From an uncultured Saccharophagus sp. (GTDB lineage Bacteria > Pseudomonadota > Gammaproteobacteria > Pseudomonadales > Cellvibrionaceae), in NCBI GenBank assembly GCA_937920545.1, contig CAKZUG010000058.1:1-45745 (forward strand): DNA of 45,745 nucleotides. Reading direction: 5' to 3'. Each line of letters begins with the position of its first letter. Positions within the stretch are counted from its first letter, which is position 1. Below, piece after piece: positions 36,994-44,572 of the stretch. The position numbers and the translations under genes were made by a program. The notes under the pieces are model-generated. The model worked only from the letters and a program-made list of their open reading frames with translations, was not told where the DNA came from and did no database searches.

Positions 36994-39734
36994 GCCTAGC
37001 CACCGCCGCCACACACACACCCGTATTGGCCACCGACAAAAAAATCAACACCACCTGCGCCTACTGCGGCGTGGGCTGCGGTATTACCGCCCATGTAAAC
37101 GAAAAAACCCGCACAGTCGATGTTAAAGGCGATATGCATCACCCCGCTAACTTTGGCAAACTGTGCTCTAAAGGATCGGCATTAGGCGAGACACTCGACC
37201 TATCAAGCCGCCTGCTCGCCCCAGAAGTAAACGGCAAGCAAACCGATTGGGAAACCGCCCTTGATACCGTGGCAGAACGCTTTAGCAGCATAATAAAAGA
37301 GCACGGCCCCAATGCCGTCGCTATTTACGGCAGCGGCCAATTGCTTACCGAAGATTACTACGTTGCCAATAAGCTCATGAAAGGTTTTATTGGCACCGCC
37401 AATATTGATACCAACAGCCGCCTGTGCATGGCGTCGGCGGTTGTGGGGCATAAGCGCGCCTTTGGTGCCGATACCGTGCCCAATAACTATGACGATTTAC
37501 ACCACGCCAACTTGCTTGTGATTGTTGGATCGAACACCGCGTGGTGTCACCCTATTATTTTTGGCCGTATTCGCGCCGCCAAAGAGGCCGACCCGCAACT
37601 CAAAATAGTGGTAATAGACCCACGCAAAACCAATACTTGCGATATTGCCGATTTACACCTACCGCTTGCCATTGGTAGCGACGTCAAACTGTTTAATGGC
37701 TTGCTGCATCATTTACACACGCAAGACGCACTCGATCACGACTACATTAACACCCACACAAACGGCATAGACGATGCACTTGTTGCCGCACAAAACGATG
37801 CCAATAGCATTGCCGATGTCGCCAAATACTGCGCCCTTAGCGAGCAAGACGTGACCACGTTTTACGACTGGTTTACCCGTACCCCTAAGGCTATGACGCT
37901 CTTTAGCATGGGCGTAAAACAATCGACAAGCGGTGTTGATAAAGTCAACAGCATTATTAATTGCCACCTCGCCACAGGCCGCGTGGGCAAGCAAGGCGCA
38001 GGGCCATTTTCATTAACAGGCCAACCCAATGCCATGGGCGGGCGTGAAGTAGGCGGGCTAGCCAACCAGCTAGCCGCACACATGGATTTTAACGAAGGCG
38101 ACTTAGACCGCGTTGCTCGTTTTTGGCAAACCGATAACCTCGCACAAAAACCGGGTTTACCCGCTGTTAGCCTGTTTGATGAAATAGACAAAGGCAACGT
38201 AAAAGCCCTGTGGGTCATGGCCACCAACCCCGTGGTAAGCCTACCCAATGCCGACAAAGTGAAGGCCGCGATTGAAAAATGTGATTTTGTTGTTGTATCT
38301 GATTGCGTCAACAAAGGCGATACCCTCGACCTAGCACATGTTAAATTACCCGCGCAAGGTTGGAGCGAAAAAGACGGCATGGTCACCAACTCAGAAAGGC
38401 GTGTATCACGCCAGCGTCGCTTACTGCCCCCCGCAGGCGAAGCCAAACCCGACTGGTGGATCATGACCCAAGTCGCGCACAAATTAGGGTTCGAAAAAAG
38501 CTTTAACTACGGTTGCTCGGCCGATATATTTAAAGAGCACGCCGCGTTATCGGCCTTTGAAAACACACCCACTCAAAAACGCCGCGATTTTAACATTGGC
38601 GCACTCGCCCATTTAACCGATGCCCAATACGATGCCTTCATGCCCACACAATGGCCGATTCCTCATATAGCCGACACGCTTGAAGAAAACATCGCATACG
38701 CCAATACCCACTCGACCCATTTTTTTACACAAGGCGGGTTTTTTACCCCCAATCAAAAAGCCAACTTTATTGCGCTGACCACCAAAAAACCACAAAACGC
38801 ACCCAGTGCCAACTACCCACTTATTTTAAACACAGGCAGATTACGCGACCAATGGCACACCATGACACGCACGGCTTTATCGAGCCGTTTAAACCAGCAC
38901 AAAAGCGAACCCTTTGTTGAAGTACACCCTAACGACGCTAAAAAATACAACCTGCAAGCCCACGAGCTGGCCACCCTAACTACCCAGTGGGGCAGCATGG
39001 TCTGCCGCGTAGACATCACCACCACGCAACAAGAAAGTAACATTTTTGTGCCCATGCACTGGACAAACCAATACGCCAACAAAGGCCGCATGGGTGCACT
39101 GGTCAACCCCGCCGTTGATGCGTTATCGGGCCAACCCGAATGCAAACACACACCGGTTAACATCACACCCTTCGCCCAAGCCGTTAGAGGCTTTATATTA
39201 TCGCGCGAGCCCCTTGATTTAACCTGCGAATACATCGTTAAAATCAGCCAAGACACCTACTACCGCTATGAGGTTGCCAGCAGCAGCACACCCAAACACC
39301 TTAAAAACTGGCTCGCGCACAAAAGTGGCGCCAACCTAAACCCGCCCACACAAGAACTTAACGACCCTCAAGCGGGCATATACCGCGCGGCAAACATCAC
39401 TAACAACACCGTCAACTATATTGTGTGTTTAGCGAACGAATTTACCGCCCCTAAACTGCCCGACAGACCGTACCTAAGCTCGGTTATCGCACATACGCAA
39501 AGCACAGAACTCGATCAAAAAGTACTGCAACCGCTGCTCACGGGTATTGCTCCTATTGGCGTAGAAGACACAGGCAAAACCGTGTGCGCTTGCTTTAACG
39601 TGGGTGAAAAAACCATACTCAACACCATCAAAAAACACAGCCTAAGCGATTACAAACAAGTGGGTAAACACTGCCAAGCAGGGACAAACTGCGGGTCATG
39701 CGTGCCAGAAATTAAAATTTTATTGGCGCAGTAA
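36990..39734 (+). CDS. nasA: Assimilatory nitrate reductase catalytic subunit with C-terminal [2Fe-2S] domain
   Basis: A 914-residue cytoplasmic molybdoenzyme that reduces nitrate to nitrite with a bis-MGD cofactor. The [4Fe-4S] cluster ligands are Cys23, Cys26, Cys30 and Cys59 (TCAYCGVGCGI, KLCSKGSALG). Molybdopterin-binding regions follow, with GRLRDQWHTMTRTALSSRLN near the C-terminal part. The last ~55 residues form a BFD-like [2Fe-2S] domain with Cys866, Cys868, Cys901 and Cys904 (VCACFNVGE, TNCGSCVPEI), as in Klebsiella NasA. No twin-arginine signal is present, so it stays cytoplasmic. It overlaps the FAD gene by four bases. nirBD and a nitrate importer are absent here. GC content is higher than in the flanks. 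Confidence 0.96.
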   Translation: MSLATAATHTPVLATDKKINTTCAYCGVGCGITAHVNEKTRTVDVKGDMHHPANFGKLCSKGSALGETLDLSSRLLAPEVNGKQTDWETALDTVAERFSSIIKEHGPNAVAIYGSGQLLTEDYYVANKLMKGFIGTANIDTNSRLCMASAVVGHKRAFGADTVPNNYDDLHHANLLVIVGSNTAWCHPIIFGRIRAAKEADPQLKIVVIDPRKTNTCDIADLHLPLAIGSDVKLFNGLLHHLHTQDALDHDYINTHTNGIDDALVAAQNDANSIADVAKYCALSEQDVTTFYDWFTRTPKAMTLFSMGVKQSTSGVDKVNSIINCHLATGRVGKQGAGPFSLTGQPNAMGGREVGGLANQLAAHMDFNEGDLDRVARFWQTDNLAQKPGLPAVSLFDEIDKGNVKALWVMATNPVVSLPNADKVKAAIEKCDFVVVSDCVNKGDTLDLAHVKLPAQGWSEKDGMVTNSERRVSRQRRLLPPAGEAKPDWWIMTQVAHKLGFEKSFNYGCSADIFKEHAALSAFENTPTQKRRDFNIGALAHLTDAQYDAFMPTQWPIPHIADTLEENIAYANTHSTHFFTQGGFFTPNQKANFIALTTKKPQNAPSANYPLILNTGRLRDQWHTMTRTALSSRLNQHKSEPFVEVHPNDAKKYNLQAHELATLTTQWGSMVCRVDITTTQQESNIFVPMHWTNQYANKGRMGALVNPAVDALSGQPECKHTPVNITPFAQAVRGFILSREPLDLTCEYIVKISQDTYYRYEVASSSTPKHLKNWLAHKSGANLNPPTQELNDPQAGIYRAANITNNTVNYIVCLANEFTAPKLPDRPYLSSVIAHTQSTELDQKVLQPLLTGIAPIGVEDTGKTVCACFNVGEKTILNTIKKHSLSDYKQVGKHCQAGTNCGSCVPEIKILLAQ

Positions 39735-39747
39735 CCTGCAATATCAC

Positions 39748-39849
39748 AAACAGTGCAACCATAGCGGTTTAACTCTGCCATGAATAACGCAACGTTTATT
39801 GTGTTCGTTTATTGCGTTATTTATGGCAGAAATACCTTACACACTGTTT
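39748..39849. repeat. Nested long palindrome downstream of nasA
   Basis: An inner stem of 19 bp with one G-T wobble (TCTGCCATGAATAACGCAA, 39774-39792, and its partner at 39812-39830) encloses a 19-base loop. Outside it AAACAGTG (39748-39755) pairs with CACTGTTT (39842-39849). There is no T-run after either stem. It could end or protect the nas mRNA, or be a small mobile palindromic unit. Confidence 0.8.
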
Positions 39850-40099
39850 ATGCTTATGTTTACACTGAAGACTATTTTATATCCTAAAATTTGGCATCCG
39901 ATACGCGCACTCCTTAGCTCCTTAGCTCCTTAGCTCCTTATTTTATTACTCCCTTACTTCCCATTCAAATAGCAAGCTTATTAATGTAAAACCCCAAAAA
40001 AGGGCTAACAACACCAGCCATAAAACAAACAGCACCTTAAAAGTGACCGTAATACTAAAAAAACGCCGCACATCAAAACAAAACAATATAAAAAATTAT
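39850..40099. other. Non-coding region between nas operon and toxin-antitoxin pair
   Basis: No gene seen. It contains an eight-base tandem repeat (39911-39940) and A/T-rich DNA leading into the antitoxin promoter. Confidence 0.55.
39911..39940. repeat. Eight-base tandem repeat TCCTTAGC, about 3.7 copies
   Basis: Three full units and a partial fourth (TCCTTA) lie in succession in non-coding DNA. Probably slippage-prone and without evident function. Confidence 0.9.
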
Positions 40100-40128
40100 G
40101 TTCACTAATGAACGCTACATGCTAGAAT
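40100..40128 (+). promoter_or_regulatory. Likely promoter and operator of the RES/Xre pair
   Basis: The palindrome GTTCA-CTAA-TGAAC (40100-40113) overlaps a possible -35 TTCACT (40101-40106), 16 bases before a -10-like TAGAAT (40123-40128). The antitoxin starts at 40168. Antitoxins of this class repress their own operon, so this is the natural operator candidate; that is inference. Confidence 0.5.
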
Positions 40129-40167
40129 AGATCGTAAATGAGTCAACTGACGAAGTTGGAGATAATC

Positions 40168-40572
40168 ATGAATATTGCACAGCCAAGCATTAGCACTAAT
40201 GACATGAGCCGCGTGGCCGTAAAACTGTTTTTTGGTATTACCGATCAATGGGATTTAAACGATGAACAACGCTGTATTTTGGCGGGGTTAGGCACACGCA
40301 CCACCCTGCATAATTGGCGTAATAAATTAAAAGCCAATCAACCCGTTAAACTATCAAAAGATACTCTAGAACGGTTATCGTACATTGCCGGGATTTATAA
40401 AGGGGTACAAATACTCTTCTCAGACCCCAACCAATGGAAGCACTGGGTTAGAAAACCCAATCGCGATTTTGCAGGCGCCTCTGCACTAGAGCGCATGCTG
40501 GCGGGCCGTGTGGTTGATTTAGTTGACGTACGACGCTACCTAGATGGCTGGCGCGGTGAGCACTATGCATAA
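40168..40572 (+). CDS. Xre/MbcA/ParS-type antitoxin (DUF2384)
   Basis: A 134-residue antitoxin. The N-terminal half is Xre-like helical DNA binding (LAGLGTRTTLHNWRNKLKA; DTLERLSYIAGIYKGVQILF). The C-terminal MbcA/ParS/Xre toxin-binding domain is visible as ALERMLAGRVVDLVDVRRYL then DGWRG. The start ATG 40168 has GGAG six bases upstream; the frame extends to an earlier ATG 40138 without a ribosome binding site. It overlaps the RES toxin gene by eight bases. The RES/Xre pairing is a known type II toxin-antitoxin class. Confidence 0.9.
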   Translation: MNIAQPSISTNDMSRVAVKLFFGITDQWDLNDEQRCILAGLGTRTTLHNWRNKLKANQPVKLSKDTLERLSYIAGIYKGVQILFSDPNQWKHWVRKPNRDFAGASALERMLAGRVVDLVDVRRYLDGWRGEHYA

Positions 40573-41224
40573 AATTGCGGTGAACAAACCTACGTACCGC
40601 CTAATACCCAGCCACTTCCCGCCAATAGCCCTGTTTGAGAACCTACTCGACTCATCAGAACTAGAAGCGGCATACGCATTAGAAAGCCTCACCAACGACA
40701 GGCTACAAGATCAAACTGGCAACATCATGCTAGTGCCACCACAAGACCGCGTGACAGGTAACGGAACCACAGCCATCATGGCAGCCTTTACACATATTGG
40801 TATTCAAAGCCGCTTTACCCAAGGCCACTATGGCGTATATTACGCCGCATTAAATATCAACACTGCGTTAGCAGAATCAAAACACAGCCGCGCTCGATTT
40901 ATGCACGCCACAAACGAAGCCCCGCAAATACTCACCATGCGCTGCTACGAATGCCACATAAACGCCCCACTCATAGACCTACGTAACAACCTAAAAGTAC
41001 ATAACCCCAATAGCTTTACATATGCGCAACAACTGGGTGAAAAACTGAAACATAACAACGAATACGGCGTACTTTACCAATCAGTCAGGCACCCAAACGG
41101 CGAATGCATCGGCGCACTTCGCCCAACAGCACTTACACCACCAGCCAAACAAACCAGCCACTACCAATACCATTGGGATGGCAATAAAATAAGCCATGTA
41201 TGCCATATAGCCGAGATTGATTAA
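40565..41224 (+). CDS. RES-domain toxin (NAD+-degrading)
   Basis: A 219-residue RES toxin. Family members degrade NAD+ by phosphorolysis or glycohydrolysis and stop growth until the antitoxin binds. TYRLIPSHFPP carries the conserved Arg, GVYYAALNINTALAESKHSR the conserved Tyr and Glu region, and GVLYQSVRHPNGECIGALRP the Ser of the R-E-S triad. ATG 40565 is preferred: GGTGAG lies just upstream and the start overlaps the antitoxin stop. The frame is intact. Seven bases after the stop a MITE copy begins, so the pair sits at the edge of mobile debris. Confidence 0.9.
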   Translation: MHKIAVNKPTYRLIPSHFPPIALFENLLDSSELEAAYALESLTNDRLQDQTGNIMLVPPQDRVTGNGTTAIMAAFTHIGIQSRFTQGHYGVYYAALNINTALAESKHSRARFMHATNEAPQILTMRCYECHINAPLIDLRNNLKVHNPNSFTYAQQLGEKLKHNNEYGVLYQSVRHPNGECIGALRPTALTPPAKQTSHYQYHWDGNKISHVCHIAEID

Positions 41225-41230
41225 CCAAAA

Positions 41231-41406
41231 TTAAGGAATCTCTGATTAACCTCGTAGCGTCTCTGTATGGCCTAGACTGCATGATCTAGACTGCGTGACC
41301 TAGAGCGATTAATTGCTAGGCGTCTTTTGCAGGTAATGGCCGCAGCCCTTAGCAAAAAAGACAACTACGCAAGTAACGACTCTAAGCCACGCCCTTCGGG
41401 GCTTTT
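41231..41406 (+). mobile_element. MITE-like element, truncated copy (M3)
   Basis: The left end TTAAGGAATCTCTGATTAAC is a decayed version of the M1 end, and similarity to the reverse complement of M1 runs on through GCTAGGCGTCTTTTGC and CCCTTCGGGGCTTT. It carries an extra internal duplication (CTAGACTGC twice, 41272-41293). The right end is lost; a group II intron remnant follows within ~30 bp, with AAATTTATGGATGTCC-like sequence at the join. Confidence 0.75.
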
Positions 41407-41439
41407 TGACTACATCAAATTTATGGATGTCCTATTTTT

Positions 41440-41866
41440 GTGGGCCGTATTAAAGAAATCACTGGCCGATCACGTGGCATTTCGATGGAGCGTAAAATAC
41501 ACGAATTAACGCTGTATCTTCGAGGTTGGATTAATTATTTTGGCATAGCCCAAGGCTATCAAAAATGTATTGAACTCGACCACTGGATACGGCGAAGGTT
41601 ACGAATGAGTTATTGGACTAAATTGACCGGATCAATTTAGCGCAGCGCAGCTGGCCGAAGGCTGAAATGCAAGGATGCATTTCATACAAAACTGGCGAAG
41701 AGTGCGCACTAAAGTTGGTAATTTAATGCGCTTGGGTGTGCGAGGAAAGCTGGCTAAACAATGTGGATCTTCTAACAAAAGTTATTGGCGAAGCGCGAAA
41801 ACAGCAGGTATTCATATTGCACTCAACAACGACTTCTTTGCCGACTTAGGGTTAATTTCATTATGA
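41440..41866 (+). pseudogene. Group II intron maturase, C-terminal remnant
   Basis: Two fragments in different frames. The first (41440-41640) ends after LRGWINYFGIAQGYQKCIEL and RRRLRMSYW, the maturase X domain. The second (from about 41685 to 41866) resumes at NWRRVRTKVGNLMRLGVRGK and ends ADLGLISL. Between them about 68 bp of hairpin-forming DNA is inserted, breaking the frame and adding a stop. The N-terminal reverse transcriptase part is absent. Confidence 0.88.
41618..41686. repeat. Small two-hairpin insertion inside the maturase remnant
   Basis: CTAAATTGA / TCAATTTAG (9 bp, 41618-41640, loop CCGGA) and TGAAATGC / GCATTTCA (8 bp, 41663-41684, loop AAGGAT) occur in a segment that has no counterpart in maturases. 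Joining the flanks would restore SYW-NWRRVRTK. The ends are approximate. Confidence 0.6.
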
Positions 41867-41984
41867 GATCGCTGGGTAGAGATTCATTATCAGTGGGGAA
41901 ACGCCCTGTACGGATCCGCACGCAGGGTGTTGTGGGGAGGGAGAGCTAGACACTCTTCCTTACCCGATTTAGAAAAATTTGGCA

Positions 41985-42782
41985 CTAAACTGTGATTGTA
42001 CCTTTTAAATACTGCACCGCGTTACCGGAAATATACACTCTATCACCATCAACACTACACTTTAGGATGCCACCACGTTTGGATGCTTGAAATGCAATTA
42101 AATCATTCTTGCGTAGACGTGAAGCCCAAAATGGTGCCAACCCTGTATGGATTGAACCCGTTACAGGATCTTCATCTCCGCCGTTTGCAGGCCAAAAGTA
42201 CCTTGACATAAAATCATATTCTGGTGATTGAGATTGACAAGTTACAACTACATCTAATGGCTTTAACCGTTTTAGAATTTCATTTTTTCTTTCAACTGAT
42301 ATAACATCATTCTCAGACTTATATATGACGAAGTATGCTTGCTGATTTGCATATAACTCTTCAGGTTGAATGGACAGACCCTCTTGAATTTCTAACGGAA
42401 TTTCAGTTACTTCCATTGGCACAGTATTTGGGAAATTCATTTTCAAAGTTGTGTCGAGGTTCTTTGTTACTGGTAAAACACCAACAGCTTCTGCTTTGAA
42501 ATTTAAAGAATCTAAATCAGGGTATTTATTAAATAACACAAACGCAGAGGCTAGAGTTGCATGACCACAGAATGCAATTTCCGTAATTGGTGAGAACCAC
42601 CGAATTCCGTATGAATGTTCTTCTTCTCTAACCAGAAATGCAGTTTCCGAAAGATTATTTTCTGAGGCAATTGATTGCATCATATTCTCAGGAAGCCAAG
42701 ATTCGGTTTCTACGACAGCAGCTTGATTTCCACCAAATACATTGTCAGTAAAAGCATCAACTATGTATATTTCAAGTTCCAT
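41985..42782 (-). CDS. PhzF family isomerase/epimerase, paralogue 1
   Basis: A 265-residue protein of the PhzF/YddE fold (two diaminopimelate-epimerase-like halves). ENNLSETAFLV holds the catalytic Glu46, IAFCGHATLASAFVLF and DEDPVTGSIHTGLAPFW are family signatures. Known members isomerise dihydro-anthranilate derivatives; most, as here, have no assigned substrate. It is related to but clearly diverged from the paralogue at 44573, with the same length and order of motifs. Its codons are more AT-rich than those of the core genes. The intron remnant ends 16 bp past its stop. An AT-rich repeat lies about 100 bp upstream. Confidence 0.92.
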   Translation of the reverse strand: MELEIYIVDAFTDNVFGGNQAAVVETESWLPENMMQSIASENNLSETAFLVREEEHSYGIRWFSPITEIAFCGHATLASAFVLFNKYPDLDSLNFKAEAVGVLPVTKNLDTTLKMNFPNTVPMEVTEIPLEIQEGLSIQPEELYANQQAYFVIYKSENDVISVERKNEILKRLKPLDVVVTCQSQSPEYDFMSRYFWPANGGDEDPVTGSIHTGLAPFWASRLRKNDLIAFQASKRGGILKCSVDGDRVYISGNAVQYLKGTITV

Positions 42783-42841
42783 GCTCTTCTCTTCTGTAGA
42801 TTTCTAACGCCTGCCATATTCGGCAAATTTTTTGTTGATTG

Positions 42842-42868
42842 TTTTGTGGCATTTTTTTCGCCACAAAA
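42842..42868. other. Hairpin upstream of phzF paralogue 1
   Basis: TTTTGTGGC (42842-42850) pairs perfectly with GCCACAAAA (42860-42868) across a T-rich loop. It lies between the phzF start and the AT-rich repeat R1. On the minus strand this precedes phzF by about 60 bp and could be the terminator of something upstream or an operator. Undecided. Confidence 0.4.
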
Positions 42869-42880
42869 TCAAGGAACGGA

Positions 42881-43066
42881 AAACACGGAACACCCATATT
42901 TTATTTCACAAATACAATATCAAATTTAATAACAGAAATATATTTAAATATTTTATCGCTATGTATTTTTATATGAATGAGTTAATTCTGAGTATTAAGG
43001 TATAATTACTAAGTAAAATGTAATGCCAATAGAATTATTAACATGATTGTCATTGCCTAATGAATA
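42881..43066 (+). repeat. AT-rich repeat, copy R1
   Basis: About 185 bp starting AAACACGGAACACCCATATT and ending CATTGCCTAATGAAT. It is nearly identical to R2 at 45561-45745 in the same orientation. It lies upstream of phzF paralogue 1 and next to the transposase remnant. The start GGAACACCCATA resembles the GGACACCCATA end of the REP-like element at 44307. Confidence 0.9.
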
Positions 43067-43079
43067 TGTAGATTACCGC

Positions 43080-43403
43080 CTAACACGTTGTCATCGAGTA
43101 AATACCTTTACACCACTTACCCAAGTTATCTTCACTTTTTAAGCGTTTAGCGTATTCAATAACTTTTTCAGCTTTGCCTGCTGCGCGGCCAAATCGTTTT
43201 TCAAAACGGGTGACGTTTTGCAGCCATGTTTTTTGATCAACGCCTAAGCGCTGTAATATGGGTGGATAATGTAAAGGGATAAAGCCTCTCTTGTCCTTTC
43301 GAATAACGCGGCCTGTTGTATCAACCAAGTGAAAGTAATCGGTTTGTGTGAAAGGTAAAGCCGTATGGATATCGGTATGAGCACTGCCGCTAAAGGGCAT
43401 CAT
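43080..43403 (-). pseudogene. C-terminal remnant of a long IS200-like/RAYT-type transposase
   Basis: A 107-codon frame with LPFTQTDYFHLVDTTGRVIR, KDKRGFIPLHYPPILQRLGV and a WLQNVTRFEKRFGRA segment. This pattern is found at the C-terminus of long Y1 (REP-associated-like) transposases in marine gammaproteobacteria; the catalytic HUH and Tyr part that should precede it is missing and stops fill the DNA upstream. Assignment rests on recall of the pattern. It ends beside repeat R1. Confidence 0.6.
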
Positions 43404-43558
43404 ATTAGCTGTGTATTTTATTAACAGGTTAATGTATGAATTTATAATGCATATATTTGAACAAGCACTGCTAATGCCTGTTATTATAAGAGCTTTAGAA
43501 ATGTTAGTGTTTAATCAATAGGATAGTTTTTCTATCGCTTATAATCATGGAGTTTTAA

Positions 43559-43933
43559 ATGAAAAAGTTAGCTTGTTTGAGCCTTGTATTATTATCATTA
43601 AATGTATTTGCAGACAACTGTGAAAGACCAAGGAATGCATTTGATAGCCTATATTGTGCAAGAAAGGTATTTTTTCAGTTGGATGATGCATTAAATGACA
43701 AATACAAAGAGCTGAGAGGCCTTATTAATGATGACCAAAAAAATATGTTAAAAAGTAGCCAAATAGGCTGGATTAAACAAAGGGATTCTAAATGCACGGT
43801 TAATAATCGATCAATTATCGTTTCTTGTGCAGTCAAAAGAACACGTGAAAGATTAACCTTTTTAGAAAATCGTATTTTCGAATGTAAAGGCCATGGGTGT
43901 ATTGATAACCACATTAAAAAAATAAACGAATAA
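43559..43933 (+). CDS. Secreted LprI-like (DUF1311) protein
   Basis: A 124-residue exported protein. A signal peptide (MKKLACLSLVLLSLNVFA) is cleaved before DNCERP. The mature part fits the lysozyme-inhibitor LprI N-terminal family: DSLYCARKVFFQLDDALNDK, YKELRGLI, SQIGWIKQRDSKC and ERLTFLENRIFEC, with paired Cys residues likely to form disulfides in the periplasm. LprI of Mycobacterium inhibits lysozyme; most relatives are untested. GGAG lies before ATG 43559. It stands alone among mobile remnants and is AT-rich, consistent with transfer. Confidence 0.82.
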   Translation: MKKLACLSLVLLSLNVFADNCERPRNAFDSLYCARKVFFQLDDALNDKYKELRGLINDDQKNMLKSSQIGWIKQRDSKCTVNNRSIIVSCAVKRTRERLTFLENRIFECKGHGCIDNHIKKINE

Positions 43934-44206
43934 ATCTAATCGCTAAAGCAGGGCATCCATCAATTTGGCGCATCACTATTTTTATGATGGTAATATCATA
44001 TGAATAGCAACAGGTGGGTATTGTTTGTTTTTCGTTATTATGCAAAATACATGGCGCTAAAATATTTTAATATACTTTCTTTCCTGATTTTATATTTTAT
44101 TTTAAAATAAAATGTGGGCGCCCTCTATTTTTCAATTTCCTTCTCAATTTCTCTCAAGGCTCAGGTGTGTATAGCTCACTTGTTATCTCTTTTGTGGTGT
44201 CGGACC
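43934..44206. other. Non-coding region before MITE M4
   Basis: About 270 bp, AT-rich, no gene and no clear terminator for the LprI-like gene recognised; a TATTTTATTTTAAAATAAAAT palindrome-like A/T stretch lies near 44092-44111. Confidence 0.45.
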
Positions 44207-44296
44207 TTAGGGAACCTCTGATTAACCTCGCAGCGTCTCTGCGTGACCTAGAGCGGTTAATGGCTAGACGTCTTTTTTGCGTATGGCCGTAGCCCT
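44207..44296 (+). mobile_element. MITE-like element, truncated copy (M4)
   Basis: It starts TTAG then GGAACCTCTGATTAACCTCG and follows M1 (reverse complement) through GCGTCTCTGCGTGACCTAGA and GGTTAATGGCTAGACGTC to GTAGCCCT. The remainder is replaced by the REP-like hairpin at 44307. Ends are approximate. Confidence 0.82.
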
Positions 44297-44306
44297 GAAT
44301 ACTTGA

Positions 44307-44370
44307 GGACACCCATAAATTTTAACTTCTGTTAAGCATGATACGTTATGGGAAAAATTTATGGGTGTCC
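44307..44370. repeat. REP-like palindromic element
   Basis: A perfect 17-bp inverted repeat: GGACACCCATAAATTTT (44307-44323) and its complement at 44354-44370, around a 30-base centre. Such GGACACCC...GGGTGTCC ends are typical of elements handled by RAYT (Y1) transposases, of which a remnant lies at 43080. It interrupts or truncates MITE M4. Confidence 0.8.
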
Positions 44371-44371
44371 C

Positions 44372-44401
44372 CGACTTACTTCGACTTACTTCGACTTACT
44401 T
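44372..44401. repeat. Ten-base tandem repeat CGACTTACTT, three copies
   Basis: Three perfect copies follow directly after the REP-like element. The rest of the interval to 44572 shows no gene. Confidence 0.93.
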
Positions 44402-44572
44402 AAGCATATCGCCGTTAACCTGAGGCCAGCAAGACTTCGCCTATAAAACACGACGACATCAGAACCTGAAACAACTAGGCACCTTTAACATCAGCGCTTT
44501 TGGCATCAGTGCATTTGACATAATGCATTTTTATATAGGCACACTGAGTCAATCCAAACTGTATATAAAAAC

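Larger units (their letters stand above)
41435..41969 (+). mobile_element. 3' fragment of a group II intron
   Basis: A truncated retroelement: the last part of the maturase gene, then RNA domains V and VI. Domain V is seen as CGCCCTG (41902-41908) pairing with CAGGGTG around a GGATCCG hairpin, and the 3' end reads TTACCCGATT, typical of bacterial group II introns. The 5' part, including the reverse transcriptase core, is missing, so it cannot move on its own. Confidence 0.85.

Noticed and set aside
42800-43085. Integron-like attC ends (TCTAACGCC at 42808, GCCTAACACG at 43075)
   Set aside because: No matching GTTRRRY partner at the right distance and orientation, no integrase, and genes on both strands.
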